From the NCBI GenBank assembly GCA_020441605.1, contig JAGRLX010000197.1, positions 1 to 31,590 on the forward strand: a stretch of 31,590 nt of DNA, in the 5' to 3' direction. Made by a program: the position numbers and the translations under genes. A model generated the notes under the pieces. It saw nothing but the letters and a program-made list of their open reading frames with translations. It ran no database searches and had not been told where the DNA came from. Shown piece after piece: positions 1 through 8,375 of this stretch; the first letter of the stretch is position 1, and every line of letters begins with the position of its first letter. The DNA is from Alphaproteobacteria bacterium. GTDB lineage: Bacteria; Pseudomonadota; Alphaproteobacteria; Rhizobiales; Aestuariivirgaceae.

Positions 1-703
1 GGCCCTGACCTTCGATTGCTACGGCACATTGATCGATTGGGAGACCGGTATGGTCGAGGCGCTTCAGCCTCTGGTGAGTAAGGCCGGGCGGGCCTTGTCG
101 CGCGACGACATTCTCGAAGCCCATGCCCGGCACGAATCCTCCCAGCAGGAGCAGACCCCGGCCAAGGTCTATCGCGACCTTCTGCCGGTCGTCTATCGCC
201 GCATGGCAGAGGAGTGGGGCGTGCCAGTGTCATGGGATGAATGCCTTGCCTATGGCCGCTCGGTACGGAACTGGCCGGCCTTCGCGGACTCCGCCGCGGC
301 CCTAGAATATCTCAAGCAACACTACAAGCTGGTCATCCTGTCCAATGTCGACAATGAGAGTTTCGCGGCCAGCAATGCCAGGCTTCAGGTTGCTTTCGAT
401 GCGATATATACCGCCGAGGACATAGGGTCCTACAAGCCGTCGGACCGGAACTTCGACTACATGTTGGAAAAGCTGAAGACGCTCGGCATCGCGAAGCATG
501 AAATCCTGCACACCGCCGAGAGCCTGTTTCACGACCACGGGCCGGCGAACCGCCATGGCCTTGCCTCGTGCTGGATCTTCCGCCGCCATGACAAGGAGGG
601 CTTCGGCGCCACCATGAATCCGGGGGACATGCCGCGATACGACTTCCAGTTCAACAGCATGGCCGATCTGGTCAAGGCCCATCGCAAGGCGTTGGAGGGC
701 TGA
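1..703 (+). CDS. HAD-superfamily hydrolase, haloacid dehalogenase type II-like (5' end outside window)
   Basis: The reading frame is open from the first bases, so the start lies upstream; an internal ATG at 29 is too late because motif I precedes it. The first residues read ALTFDCYGTLIDWE, the HAD motif I with the nucleophilic Asp. Further on are motif II (VILSNVDNE), a lysine motif (SYKPSDRNF) and a late acidic/His stretch (HTAESLFHDHGPAN), in the order of (S)-2-haloacid dehalogenase-like hydrolases. About 233 residues are visible, near full family length. Such enzymes are cytosolic and hydrolyse haloacids or phosphate esters; the substrate cannot be read here. It lies 213 bases upstream of an SDR gene on the same strand and may belong to the same sugar or sugar-alcohol operon. 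Confidence 0.85.
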   Translation, partial: ALTFDCYGTLIDWETGMVEALQPLVSKAGRALSRDDILEAHARHESSQQEQTPAKVYRDLLPVVYRRMAEEWGVPVSWDECLAYGRSVRNWPAFADSAAALEYLKQHYKLVILSNVDNESFAASNARLQVAFDAIYTAEDIGSYKPSDRNFDYMLEKLKTLGIAKHEILHTAESLFHDHGPANRHGLASCWIFRRHDKEGFGATMNPGDMPRYDFQFNSMADLVKAHRKALEG

Positions 704-767
704 CACCGGAGTATCCGGGCTGTTGCCTGCTCGCCAATCGCATTGTGTGCGTTGAGCCGCGAAGGTG

Positions 768-805
768 GTGATCGCCACTGGCATCGGCTTGCGGATCACT
801 TGCGG
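768..805 (+). promoter_or_regulatory. Possible operator upstream of the SDR-deoC-ALDH genes
   Basis: The 213-base gap after the HAD gene holds two direct copies of CTTGCGG at 788-794 and 799-805, exactly 11 bases apart (one helical turn). It also holds a 6+6 inverted pair GTGATC/GATCAC at 768-773 and 794-799. This is where a promoter for the downstream genes would lie. Short repeats of this size can arise by chance; no clear -35/-10 pair was found. Confidence 0.2.
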
Positions 806-916
806 TTCAAGGGACATCGGCACTAGAATTGTCGATCGCAGCAGGGCATGGGAAGCCGCCGGGCGGGCGCCGCGTATCGGCGTTCCGGTAACCTGATCCC
901 GCAACGGAGAAAACGA

Positions 917-1690
917 ATGTATCTCGAGAAATTCAAGCTCGACGGCAAAACTGCGGTGATCACCGGCGCGGCCCGCGGGATCGGCTACGCGACCGCCGAG
1001 GCCTTGAGCGAGGCCGGCGCCAAGGTGATCATCGCCGACATGGATGGCCAGGCGGCGGCAAAGGCACGGGACTCTCTGATCTCCATGGGGCGGGAAGCCG
1101 ATTGCGAGGCTCTCGACGTGACCGATCCGCGCGCGGTCGAGCGGGTTCATGCCGATATCATCCGGAAGCATGGCCGGGTGGATGTCCTGGTCAACAATGC
1201 TGGCATCGCCATTTCCAATCGCCCGGCCGAAACCATGGACGACCCGACCTGGCTCAAGGTAATCGACGTCAATCTGAATGGCGTGTTCTGGTGCTGCCGC
1301 GCATTCGGCAAGGCCATGCTCGAACAGGGCGGGGGCAATATCGTCAATATCGGATCCATTTCGGCCTCGATCGTCAACCGGCCGCAGGAACAGGCCCAAT
1401 ACAATGCGTCAAAGGCCGGTGTTCATCACCTCACCCGGTCGCTGGCGGCGGAATGGGCGACCCGCAATGTGCGCGTCAACGCGGTGGCGCCAACCTATAT
1501 CGAGACGGACCTCACCAAGTTCGTCTACGACGATCCGGAAATGATCAAGTATTGGCTCGGCGGAACGCCGATGGGACGCATGGGGCAGCCCTCGGAGATT
1601 GCCTCCGTCATCCTGTTTCTGGCAAGCGACGCGTCAAGCCTGCTGACCGGGTCGATCGTTTACGCCGACGCGGGCTATACCTGCTGGTAG
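917..1690 (+). CDS. SDR-family NAD(P)-dependent dehydrogenase
   Basis: This is a 257-residue classical short-chain dehydrogenase/reductase. Visible features are the nucleotide-binding TGAARGIG at residues 16-23, the acidic DMDG after the second beta strand (favouring NAD(H)), NNAG at 93-96, and the catalytic Ser147, Tyr162 and Lys166 (YNASK). I chose the ATG at 917 because GGAG lies just upstream and residues 1-10 match the usual N-terminus; an in-frame ATG at 848 would add 23 arginine-rich residues before the fold. The C-terminal GSIVYADAGYTCW resembles sugar or sugar-alcohol dehydrogenases of this superfamily. Followed 103 bases later by deoC, it probably oxidises a polyol or sugar, but the substrate is inference. 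Confidence 0.88.
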   Translation: MYLEKFKLDGKTAVITGAARGIGYATAEALSEAGAKVIIADMDGQAAAKARDSLISMGREADCEALDVTDPRAVERVHADIIRKHGRVDVLVNNAGIAISNRPAETMDDPTWLKVIDVNLNGVFWCCRAFGKAMLEQGGGNIVNIGSISASIVNRPQEQAQYNASKAGVHHLTRSLAAEWATRNVRVNAVAPTYIETDLTKFVYDDPEMIKYWLGGTPMGRMGQPSEIASVILFLASDASSLLTGSIVYADAGYTCW

Positions 1691-1793
1691 GATGAGAGCG
1701 GGACCTCGGCCGGGGTGATCGCGAGGCCACCCGCGACTCCCGGGGGCTTCTGGAGAGGATTTTTGGTACCGTGACCGATGGAGTGGAGAGACC

Positions 1794-2789
1794 ATGAACG
1801 ACCCACGCCCTGTTGATGTCAGGACCATGGGCCTGGCGCCCGTGGCGCGCAATGCCGGGATGGCCCTCACGCCCGACTGGTTTGATGGCGTCGCAGTCAA
1901 TCTCTCGGCTGCCGAACGCCGTGTTGCGACGCTTCAGGGACGGCGGACGGTGAAGAAGGACTTCCAGGCCGCGTGGCTGGTGAAGGCCATTCAATGCATC
2001 GATCTCACGACATTGGCCGGGGACGACACGCCCGGGCGGGTACACCGGCTGTGCTGGAAGGCGAAGCGCCCGCTGCGCGACGATATCACCGAGGGTCTCG
2101 GCCTTGCCGCAAATCCGCCTACGGTCGGCGCGGTCTGCGTCTACCCCAGCATGGTCGGCGTGGCGGTCAAGTCCCTGGCGGGCAGCGCAATTCCCGTGGC
2201 CTCGGTGGCGACCGGATTCCCTGCAGGTCTCACGCCTCTGGCCCAGCGGTTGGGCGAAATCCGCTACGCTGTCGGCGAGGGCGCCCGGGAGATCGACATC
2301 GTGATCAACCGCGGTCTGGTGCTCGCTGCAGAATGGCAAGCGCTCTACGACGAACTGGCGGCCATGCGCGAGGCCTGCGGCGCTGCCCATATGAAGGCCA
2401 TCCTGGCGACCGGCGACCTCAAGACCCTGCGCAATGTCTACAAGGCGTCCATGGTGGCGATGCAGGCCGGCGCCGACTTCATCAAGACCTCCACCGGCAA
2501 GGAAGAGGTCAATGCGACTCTCCCGGTCAGTCTCATCATGGTCAGGGCCTTGCGTGACTATGGCGAGCGGACAGGCCAACCCATCGGCTTCAAGCCTGCC
2601 GGCGGCCTTCGGACGGCCAAGGATGCCTTGAACTGGCTCATCCTCATGAAGGAGGAACTGGGCCGCCGCTGGCTCGAGCCGGATCTGTTCCGCATCGGTG
2701 CCAGTTCCATGCTGGCCGATATCGAACGGCAGCTCGAACACCATGTCACCGGCCGATATGCGGCCCTCAACCATCACGCCCTCGCCTGA
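1794..2789 (+). CDS. deoC: Deoxyribose-phosphate aldolase, long animal-type form
   Basis: This enzyme cleaves 2-deoxy-D-ribose 5-phosphate to glyceraldehyde 3-phosphate and acetaldehyde in the cytosol. The class I aldolase signature FIKTSTGK carries the Schiff-base lysine at residue 231, and GFKPAGG carries the second active-site lysine at 267. At 331 residues it is longer than the 259-residue E. coli enzyme. It contains blocks I recall from vertebrate DERA: CIDLTTLAGDDT, AVCVYP, and a C-terminal LFRIGASSMLADIERQ-HHVTGRYAA stretch. It starts at an ATG 103 bases after the SDR gene and ends 11 bases before the aldehyde dehydrogenase, so the two are almost certainly co-transcribed and act in sequence on the deoxyribose phosphate product. 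Confidence 0.95.
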   Translation: MNDPRPVDVRTMGLAPVARNAGMALTPDWFDGVAVNLSAAERRVATLQGRRTVKKDFQAAWLVKAIQCIDLTTLAGDDTPGRVHRLCWKAKRPLRDDITEGLGLAANPPTVGAVCVYPSMVGVAVKSLAGSAIPVASVATGFPAGLTPLAQRLGEIRYAVGEGAREIDIVINRGLVLAAEWQALYDELAAMREACGAAHMKAILATGDLKTLRNVYKASMVAMQAGADFIKTSTGKEEVNATLPVSLIMVRALRDYGERTGQPIGFKPAGGLRTAKDALNWLILMKEELGRRWLEPDLFRIGASSMLADIERQLEHHVTGRYAALNHHALA

Positions 2790-2800
2790 GGTTCCTGCGA

Positions 2801-5197
2801 ATGACCCGCGTCGAAGAGATACTCGCGACCATGGACTACGGACCGGCTCCCGAAGCGAATGCCCATGTCACCCAATGGCTCGACCGGCACCGCGAGGGCT
2901 TCGGCCATTTCATCGGCGGCAGATTCGTCCCACCCCGCGAGGATGCGGTCTTCGATGTCTCGAACCCTGCCACGGGCGCAAGGCTCGCCAGAGTGGCGCA
3001 GGGCTCGGTCGCCGATATCGATGCAGCAGTGAAAGCGGCGCGCAAGGCCTTCAAGGGATGGTCGCGGCTGTCCGGTCACGATCGCGCCCGCCATCTGTAT
3101 GCCATCGCCAGACTCATCCAGAAGCGCGAGCGCTTTCTCTCGGTGCTGGAAACCATGGACAATGGCAAGCCGATACGGGAATCGCGCGACATCGATATTC
3201 CTTTGGTCGCACGCCATTTCTACCACCACGCGGGCTGGGCCGAAGTGCAGGCGGATGAGTTCCCGGACTATCGCCCCGTCGGTGTTTGCGGGCAGATCAT
3301 CCCGTGGAATTTTCCGCTGTTGATGCTTGCCTGGAAGATCGCGCCTGCTCTCGCGGCCGGCAACACGGTGGTGCTCAAGCCGGCCGAATATACGCCCCTG
3401 ACGGCTCTCGCCTTTGCCGAAATCTGCAAGGAGGCCGGTCTTCCTCCTGGTGTCGTGAACATTGTGACGGGTGATGGCGCGGCCGGCGCGGCGCTCGTCG
3501 ATCACCCGGACGTCGACAAGATCGCCTTCACCGGATCGACGGAGGTCGGCCGGTTGATCCGCCGTGCGACGGCCGGGACCGGCAAACGCCTGTCGCTCGA
3601 GCTTGGCGGCAAGTCCCCCTTCATCGTCCATGAGGACGCCGACCTCGATGCCGCCGTCGAGGGGGTTGTCGATGCCATCTGGTTCAATCAGGGCCAGGTC
3701 TGCTGTGCCGGGTCTCGCCTGCTCGTGCAGGAGGGCATTGCCCCGGCGTTCCTGGCCAGGCTGAAGCGGCGCATGGAGACCCTGCGGGTCGGCGACCCGC
3801 TCGACAAGTCCATCGACGTGGGGGCAATCGTCGACGCGGTGCAATTGAAGACCATCCAGGACATCGTGGCGGCTGGCCAGGCGGAAGGCGGCACGTTGAT
3901 CCAGGCGCCATGTCCCCTGCCCAATACAGGGCATTACTTTGCGCCATCGCTCTTCACCGACGTGGACACGGCATCCACAGTGATGACTGTCGAGATTTTT
4001 GGCCCGGTCGCGGCGGTCATGACCTTCCGCACGCCGGACGAGGCCACGGCCCTGGCCAATCACACGAATTATGGCTTGGCCGCGACGGTCTGGTCGGAGA
4101 ACATCAACCTGGCGCTCGACACCGCCTCCCGCATGAAAGCCGGTGTCGTTTGGATCAATTCCACCAATCTTTTCGATGCCGCGGCGGGCTTCGGCGGCTA
4201 TCGTGAAAGCGGCTTCGGCCGCGAAGGCGGCCGGGAAGGCATGTTCGAATATCTCGTTGCCGCCTCGGAGGCCGATCTCGCGGTTGGCAGCGAGCAGGTC
4301 GCGGAACGATTGGATGTCGCGCCTGCCGGTGCCATCGACGAGCAGGCACGCCCGTCCGTCGACCGCACGGCGAAGCTCTATATTGGGGGCAAGCAGGCCC
4401 GGCCGGACTCGGGCTATTCCTACACAGTCTATGGAGCGAGGAACGGCGCGATCGGTCAGGCCGGCCTTGGCAACCGCAAGGATATCCGCAATGCGGTGGA
4501 GGCAGCCACCAAGGCGGCGGGCTGGTCTTCGGCCGGCGCCCACAACCGGGCCCAGGTGATCTACTATCTTGCCGAAAATCTCAGCATCCGCAGAGGCGAT
4601 TTCGTTGCCCGGCTGAAGTCCTTCGGCCAGAGTGCAAAATCCGCAGAAACGGAAGTCGACGCCGCGCTCCGCCGGATCTTCTATTACGCGGCCCAGGCCG
4701 ACAAGTTCGATGGCCGCGTCCACGCCACAAAATCGCGCCACGTGACGCTGGCGATGAATGAACCCTATGGCGTCCTGGGCCTCGTGTGCCCGGACGAGTC
4801 GCCACTGCTGGCACTGGTCTCGCTCGCGATGCCGGCCATTGCCATGGGCAATCGCGTCGTGCTGGTGCCGTCGTCGCGCCGGCCGCTGGCAGCGACGGAT
4901 CTCTATCAGGTGATCGAGACGTCCGATGTGCCGGGTGGCGTCTTCAACATCGTCACGGGAGACCGCGATGAATTGGCCAAGACGCTGGCTGAGCATGATG
5001 CGGTCGACGCCATGTGGTATTTCGGCAGCCAGGCCGGAGCTGCGATGGTGGAGCGGGCCGCGGCCGGCAATCTGAAGCCAACATGGTGCAGCTACGGCAG
5101 GAGGCGCGACTGGCTTGACGAGCGCCAGTCACAGGGCAGCGAGTTCCTCCGTAAGGCCACGCAGATCAAGAACATCTGGATACCCTACGGCGAATGA
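2801..5197 (+). CDS. Two-domain aldehyde dehydrogenase, ALDH16-like
   Basis: 798 residues hold two ALDH units. The N-terminal unit (about residues 35-500) is complete: PWNFPLLM, the FTGST nucleotide-binding motif, LELGGKSP with the general-base Glu, and GQVCCAG with the probable catalytic Cys at 301. The second unit (about 515-798) repeats the fold start (YIGGKQ) and a VFNIVTGDRDE segment but lacks an LELGG/Cys catalytic site. It appears non-catalytic and truncated. This architecture is the ALDH16 family, whose vertebrate member has lost activity while bacterial members keep the Cys. Placed 11 bases after deoC, it most likely oxidises the acetaldehyde released by the aldolase to acetate with NAD(P). 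The alternative is a sugar aldehyde from the upstream SDR. Confidence 0.92.
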   Translation: MTRVEEILATMDYGPAPEANAHVTQWLDRHREGFGHFIGGRFVPPREDAVFDVSNPATGARLARVAQGSVADIDAAVKAARKAFKGWSRLSGHDRARHLYAIARLIQKRERFLSVLETMDNGKPIRESRDIDIPLVARHFYHHAGWAEVQADEFPDYRPVGVCGQIIPWNFPLLMLAWKIAPALAAGNTVVLKPAEYTPLTALAFAEICKEAGLPPGVVNIVTGDGAAGAALVDHPDVDKIAFTGSTEVGRLIRRATAGTGKRLSLELGGKSPFIVHEDADLDAAVEGVVDAIWFNQGQVCCAGSRLLVQEGIAPAFLARLKRRMETLRVGDPLDKSIDVGAIVDAVQLKTIQDIVAAGQAEGGTLIQAPCPLPNTGHYFAPSLFTDVDTASTVMTVEIFGPVAAVMTFRTPDEATALANHTNYGLAATVWSENINLALDTASRMKAGVVWINSTNLFDAAAGFGGYRESGFGREGGREGMFEYLVAASEADLAVGSEQVAERLDVAPAGAIDEQARPSVDRTAKLYIGGKQARPDSGYSYTVYGARNGAIGQAGLGNRKDIRNAVEAATKAAGWSSAGAHNRAQVIYYLAENLSIRRGDFVARLKSFGQSAKSAETEVDAALRRIFYYAAQADKFDGRVHATKSRHVTLAMNEPYGVLGLVCPDESPLLALVSLAMPAIAMGNRVVLVPSSRRPLAATDLYQVIETSDVPGGVFNIVTGDRDELAKTLAEHDAVDAMWYFGSQAGAAMVERAAAGNLKPTWCSYGRRRDWLDERQSQGSEFLRKATQIKNIWIPYGE

Positions 5198-5324
5198 TCC
5201 CTGCGCCATGATACTCCGTGGACCGATGAAAATTCGCATGGCGCGCGCCGCCTTGCGGGAACTTGCCTGATCCAGGAAGATGGCTGCAGGATACGGGCCG
5301 GCGCGGAATCAGCCATCAGGGAGC

Positions 5325-5711
5325 ATGAACGTGGACGATGATCTCTTCGAGAAGGGGCTGGCCAAGCGCAAAGCGACACTGGGCGGCGAGTACGTCGAAA
5401 GGAACCTGGCCGCCGCCGACGACTTCACCCGGCCGTTTCAGGAGGCAATGACCGCCTGGTGCTGGGGCTTCGGTTGGGGCGACGAGACAATCGATGCAAA
5501 GACCCGGTCGATGATGAACCTCGCCATGCTCGGTGCCCTGGGCAAGATGCACGAATGGGAGATTCACTGCCGGGGCGCCATCAACAATGGCGTGAGCGTG
5601 GCGGAGATCCGCGCGATCATTCACGTGGTCGGCATCTATTGTGGTGTGCCGCAGGCCCTCGAGTGTTTCCGTGCCGCGCGCAAGGTCCTCGCAGAGCAGG
5701 GCCAGACCTGA
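5325..5711 (+). CDS. Carboxymuconolactone decarboxylase-family protein
   Basis: 128 residues match the small all-helical CMD fold, with the motif block EWEIHCRGAINNGVSVAEIR (about residues 78-97), equivalent to the E-x-x-x-H-x-x-x-A..NG..EI core of PcaC-type proteins. It has no CxxC redox pair, so it is not AhpD-like. The start is ambiguous: AGGGAG ends only one base before the ATG at 5325, whereas an in-frame GTG at 5331 sits seven bases after it; the protein differs by two residues. It lies 127 bases after the ALDH gene. Gamma-carboxymuconolactone decarboxylation is the name-giving activity, but no other protocatechuate-branch gene is present, so the real substrate is unknown. Confidence 0.85.
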   Translation: MNVDDDLFEKGLAKRKATLGGEYVERNLAAADDFTRPFQEAMTAWCWGFGWGDETIDAKTRSMMNLAMLGALGKMHEWEIHCRGAINNGVSVAEIRAIIHVVGIYCGVPQALECFRAARKVLAEQGQT

Positions 5712-5823
5712 ACCCCGGCGCTGGATTACGTTACCCCGACCCTGGCCGTCGACCGGTGCCAACTGTGCAGCGGGCGAGCAGGTGGAGGGGCTTGCGGGCC
5801 CGGAATTGCGTGAATTTGAATGC

Positions 5824-6297
5824 TCACGCCTGGGGCTTGGGTGGCGCTGGCGGCTTCACCGGCAGGTGCTGGTCGCCCGACCCATCCTTGGGCAGGAAGG
5901 ATGTGAGCTTGGCGCGCACATCGTCCGGCCACGCCATGGACGTGTGTTTGTCGAGCCAGCTCGCTGCCAGCACCTGATGGCCCGACCAGCGCATTTCATC
6001 GCCGCAGTGTACCGTATGCTCGACGGTGACGGAGCTTCGGCCGACCTTGGTGACCGTAAGGCGGAAAGTGAGCCGGTCGCCGAAGAACGACGGCTTCGAG
6101 AAATTGCAGGTGAGATGGACGGTCGGCGTGCCCCAGCGTTCCTTCCAGATGATCTCGTGCCAGGGATATCCGATGCGTGTCCAGAACTCCTCGATCACAC
6201 CGTTCAGTATGTTCAGGTAGGATGGATAGTAGGCGGTGCCGGAAATGTCACAGTCGCCGAAATTCAGCATGCGGTCGGTGGTGAAGCTTGTGGCCAT
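5824..6297 (-). CDS. Acyl-CoA thioesterase, 4-hydroxybenzoyl-CoA thioesterase type
   Basis: 157-residue hotdog-fold protein. Residues 13-27 (FGDCDISGTAYYPSY) match the active-site helix of 4-hydroxybenzoyl-CoA thioesterase from Pseudomonas, with an Asp in GDCD as catalytic carboxylate. GTPTVHLTCNFSKP and FGDRL continue the usual pattern. The C-terminus carries a proline-rich tail (LPVKPPAPPKPQA) that is not part of the fold. The enzyme should hydrolyse an aryl- or acyl-CoA thioester in the cytosol. It is divergent from the FAD oxidoreductase at 6618. With an indolepyruvate oxidoreductase nearby, which makes arylacetyl-CoA, a role in releasing the free aryl acid is plausible but inferred. The ribosome-binding site is weak. 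Confidence 0.88.
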   Translation of the reverse strand: MATSFTTDRMLNFGDCDISGTAYYPSYLNILNGVIEEFWTRIGYPWHEIIWKERWGTPTVHLTCNFSKPSFFGDRLTFRLTVTKVGRSSVTVEHTVHCGDEMRWSGHQVLAASWLDKHTSMAWPDDVRAKLTSFLPKDGSGDQHLPVKPPAPPKPQA

Positions 6298-6617
6298 GAG
6301 GTGTCCCGTGTCGGTCTTGCTGATATTTGCCGGTTTGCGGTTCGATGCCGTATGACCCTAGCATGTATCTGGCGCGGGAGTCAGCTTCCAGGCCGACGCC
6401 TCGCCGTCTGACGCGTGCAATCGTCAGCCGATCCATCCCTGGACGATGCCGGGCAGAAGAAACCGCTTGCGCATGGCAAGGTCCGGCGTGCTAATCGGCC
6501 TTCCACAGGGTGTTGCCGCACATGGTCGAGGCCTGGTGAGGGAATTCTTTCATGCAGACCGGGCGGAAAGATGTGGCATGGTCGTGGAATGGTCCGGGCA
6601 CAGATGAGAATGGTGCA
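6298..6617. other. 320-base divergent intergenic region, thioesterase / FAD oxidoreductase
   Basis: I see no convincing gene here. It must contain the promoters for the thioesterase (leftward) and the FAD-oxidoreductase operon (rightward). It includes an inverted repeat at 6466-6480, listed separately. An in-frame ATG at 6552 with GAGGG nine bases before it could be the true start of the oxidoreductase and would shorten the gap. No convincing -35/-10 pair was found by eye. Confidence 0.5.
6466..6480. promoter_or_regulatory. Inverted repeat, possible MarR-family operator
   Basis: CTTGC-GCATG-GCAAG is a perfect 5+5 inverted repeat in the divergent region between the thioesterase and the FAD-oxidoreductase operon. 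It resembles the CCTTGC/GCAAGG repeat at 15082-15099. Because the operon encodes a MarR-type regulator, this is a reasonable operator candidate; short arms keep confidence low. Confidence 0.3.
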
Positions 6618-8195
6618 ATGACGGCAAACTATGACGCGGTGGTCGTGGGAGCGGGGCACAATGGGTTGGCTTGCGCCATTCACCTCGCAAGGCGTGGATG
6701 GCGCGTCGGCGTGTACGAGGCCCATGATCAGCCCGGCGGTGCCGTCAAGACCAGGGAGCTGACACACCCCGGATTTCGGCATGATGTCGCCGCGATGAAT
6801 TTGAGCATGTTCGCCGGCTCCCCCTTCCTGCGGGAGTATGGCGCCGCGCTTGGCCGGCACGGATTGGCCTTTGCGCCAGCTGAGCACTGCTTCGCCTCGG
6901 TGTTTCCGGACGACACATGGCTCGGCGTGTCGAAATCGCTCGACGCGACCATGGCCCGCTTTCGGGCCCTCGATCCGAAGGATGCCGAAGCCTGGCAGCG
7001 ATTGCTTGAACAGTTCGGCGCAGACGCGCCGCACATCTTTGGCCTGCTGGGCAGTCCGATGCCGTCCTGGGCCGCTGCGCGTACCGTGTGGAAGGCCTGG
7101 CGGGAAAAGGGATCGGGTTGGGTGTTCGACACGCTGCGCCTGCTGCTGTCGTCACCCCGCACATGGCTCGATGCGAATTTCGCCAGTCCTAAAGTCAAGG
7201 CCACCCTGGCCGCCTGGGGCATGCATCTCGACTTTGCGCCCGACATCGCCGGCGGCGCGCTGTTTCCCTATCTCGAATCCATGGCCAACCAGGCCTTCGG
7301 CATGGTGATCGGCAAGGGCGGCGCTGATACCATGATCAAGGCCATGGTCTCCTTCCTTGCCGAACTGGGTGGCGAGGTCCATCTGGGTGCCCCGGTCGCC
7401 GAGATCCTTCACAGCCATGGCTCGGCGGATGGCATCCTGCTGTCGAACGGTGATCGCATCAAAGCCGCCAAGGCGGTAATTGCCAATGTGACGCCCGGCC
7501 TGCTCATGGAGAAGCTTCTGCCCTCGGGAACCGGCAGGCCGGATGCCGACACGAGACTCCGGCGCTTCCGGCCCGGTCCCGGTACGATGATGATCCATCT
7601 CGCCATGGACGCCCCGCTCTCCTGGACGGCTGGTCCCGATCTGTCTTCATTCGCCTATGTGCACATCGCACCCAGCCTCGCCTACATGACAGAAGCCTAT
7701 GTGGAGGCAATGGCAGGCAGCCTGCCGAAGGCCCCGGTGCTGGTCGTCGGCCAGCCGACCGCCGTCGATTCCTCGCGGGCACCTGACGGCAAGCATGTTC
7801 TCTGGATTCAGGTCCGCGTCCTGCCCAAGCACGTCAAGGGCGATGCCGCGGCGGCGATCGCCGGAACCGACTGGAGCGCCATCAAGGAGGCCTATGCCGA
7901 CCGCGTCCTTTCCCTTCTCGACGCTTACGCGCCCGGTGCATCGCGGTTGGTGATCGGCCGCAGCGTGTTCTCGCCCGACGATCTTGAGGCAGAAAACCCT
8001 TGCCTCGTTGGCGGCGATAATCTGTCGGGAAGCCATCACCTCGACCAGAATTTCCTGTTCCGTCCGGTTGCCGGATACTCGAGGTACAGGATGCCGCTTG
8101 GACGGCTCTACATGTGTGGCGCGGCAACCTGGCCAGGCGCGGGAACCGGCGCAGGATCGGGCTATCTGCTTGGCAAGAGTCTGGCCGGCGCCTGA
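6618..8195 (+). CDS. NAD(P)/FAD-dependent oxidoreductase, phytoene dehydrogenase-like (copy 1)
   Basis: 525-residue flavoprotein. The N-terminus YDAVVVGAGHNGLACAIHLARRG is the Rossmann FAD-binding motif (GAGHNG at residues 11-16), followed by the acidic VYEAHDQPGGA. The C-terminus LYMCGAATWPGAGTGAGSG is the second FAD-contact block. The overall pattern is the CrtI/phytoene-desaturase-like amine oxidase group, which in non-carotenoid clusters acts on other hydrophobic or cyclic substrates. I placed the start at ATG 6618 because the Rossmann motif begins at residue 5; ATG 6552 has better-spaced GAGGG and would add 22 residues. A paralogue lies at 9210, and both share GQPTA-D-SRAPDGK-LW and NL-GGD segments. 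No carotenoid gene is nearby, so a pigment role is unlikely. Confidence 0.88.
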   Translation: MTANYDAVVVGAGHNGLACAIHLARRGWRVGVYEAHDQPGGAVKTRELTHPGFRHDVAAMNLSMFAGSPFLREYGAALGRHGLAFAPAEHCFASVFPDDTWLGVSKSLDATMARFRALDPKDAEAWQRLLEQFGADAPHIFGLLGSPMPSWAAARTVWKAWREKGSGWVFDTLRLLLSSPRTWLDANFASPKVKATLAAWGMHLDFAPDIAGGALFPYLESMANQAFGMVIGKGGADTMIKAMVSFLAELGGEVHLGAPVAEILHSHGSADGILLSNGDRIKAAKAVIANVTPGLLMEKLLPSGTGRPDADTRLRRFRPGPGTMMIHLAMDAPLSWTAGPDLSSFAYVHIAPSLAYMTEAYVEAMAGSLPKAPVLVVGQPTAVDSSRAPDGKHVLWIQVRVLPKHVKGDAAAAIAGTDWSAIKEAYADRVLSLLDAYAPGASRLVIGRSVFSPDDLEAENPCLVGGDNLSGSHHLDQNFLFRPVAGYSRYRMPLGRLYMCGAATWPGAGTGAGSGYLLGKSLAGA

Positions 8196-8224
8196 GCCGC
8201 GCGGCGAGAGCTGCGGACAGCCTG

Positions 8225-8267
8225 TGCATTTGCCCTAAACTCCGCTGCCAAGATTGCTGCAAATGCA
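8225..8267. repeat. Inverted repeat in the gap before the cyclase gene
   Basis: TGCATTTGC at 8225-8233 and GCAAATGCA at 8259-8267 form a perfect 9+9 inverted pair with a 25-base spacer. This lies in the 180-base gap between the first FAD oxidoreductase and the cyclase. It could be a weak terminator stem for the first gene or one of several half-sites for the local regulator; the core GCAAAT recurs at 8322-8327. Confidence 0.35.
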
Positions 8268-8311
8268 TGAAATCCACCGGCACCAGCGCTCTGCGTTCGG
8301 TGTTCGGCCAT

Positions 8312-8332
8312 CATGAATCTTGCAAATTCATG
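8312..8332. promoter_or_regulatory. 21-base palindrome upstream of the cyclase, candidate MarR operator
   Basis: CATGAAT (8312-8318) and ATTCATG (8326-8332) are perfect 7-base inverted arms around the centre CTTGCAA. It ends 43 bases before the cyclase ATG. The arm length, AT-rich character and position fit the binding site of a dimeric MarR protein such as the one encoded at 10781. A similar sequence occurs just upstream of iorA at 15007-15021. Confidence 0.45.
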
Positions 8333-8375
8333 GGAAAGCAATAGTCTCAAACTTCCACTTGAGGCGAGGAAACCC

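Noticed and set aside
2774..4996. A 740-codon open frame antisense to the aldehyde dehydrogenase gene
   Set aside because: It lacks any recognisable domain and is the usual GC-rich shadow; the plus-strand protein has complete ALDH motifs. The same applies to the long antisense frames at 302-1399, 8328-9761, 13111-14547, 15324-17042, 23069-24235 and 25389-26585.
5325..5711. pcaC of the protocatechuate branch
   Set aside because: The fold matches but none of the other pca genes is present; family-level naming is safer.
8196..8205. Palindrome GCCGCGCGGC just after a stop as a terminator
   Set aside because: It has no loop or T run and such GC palindromes are common at this base composition.
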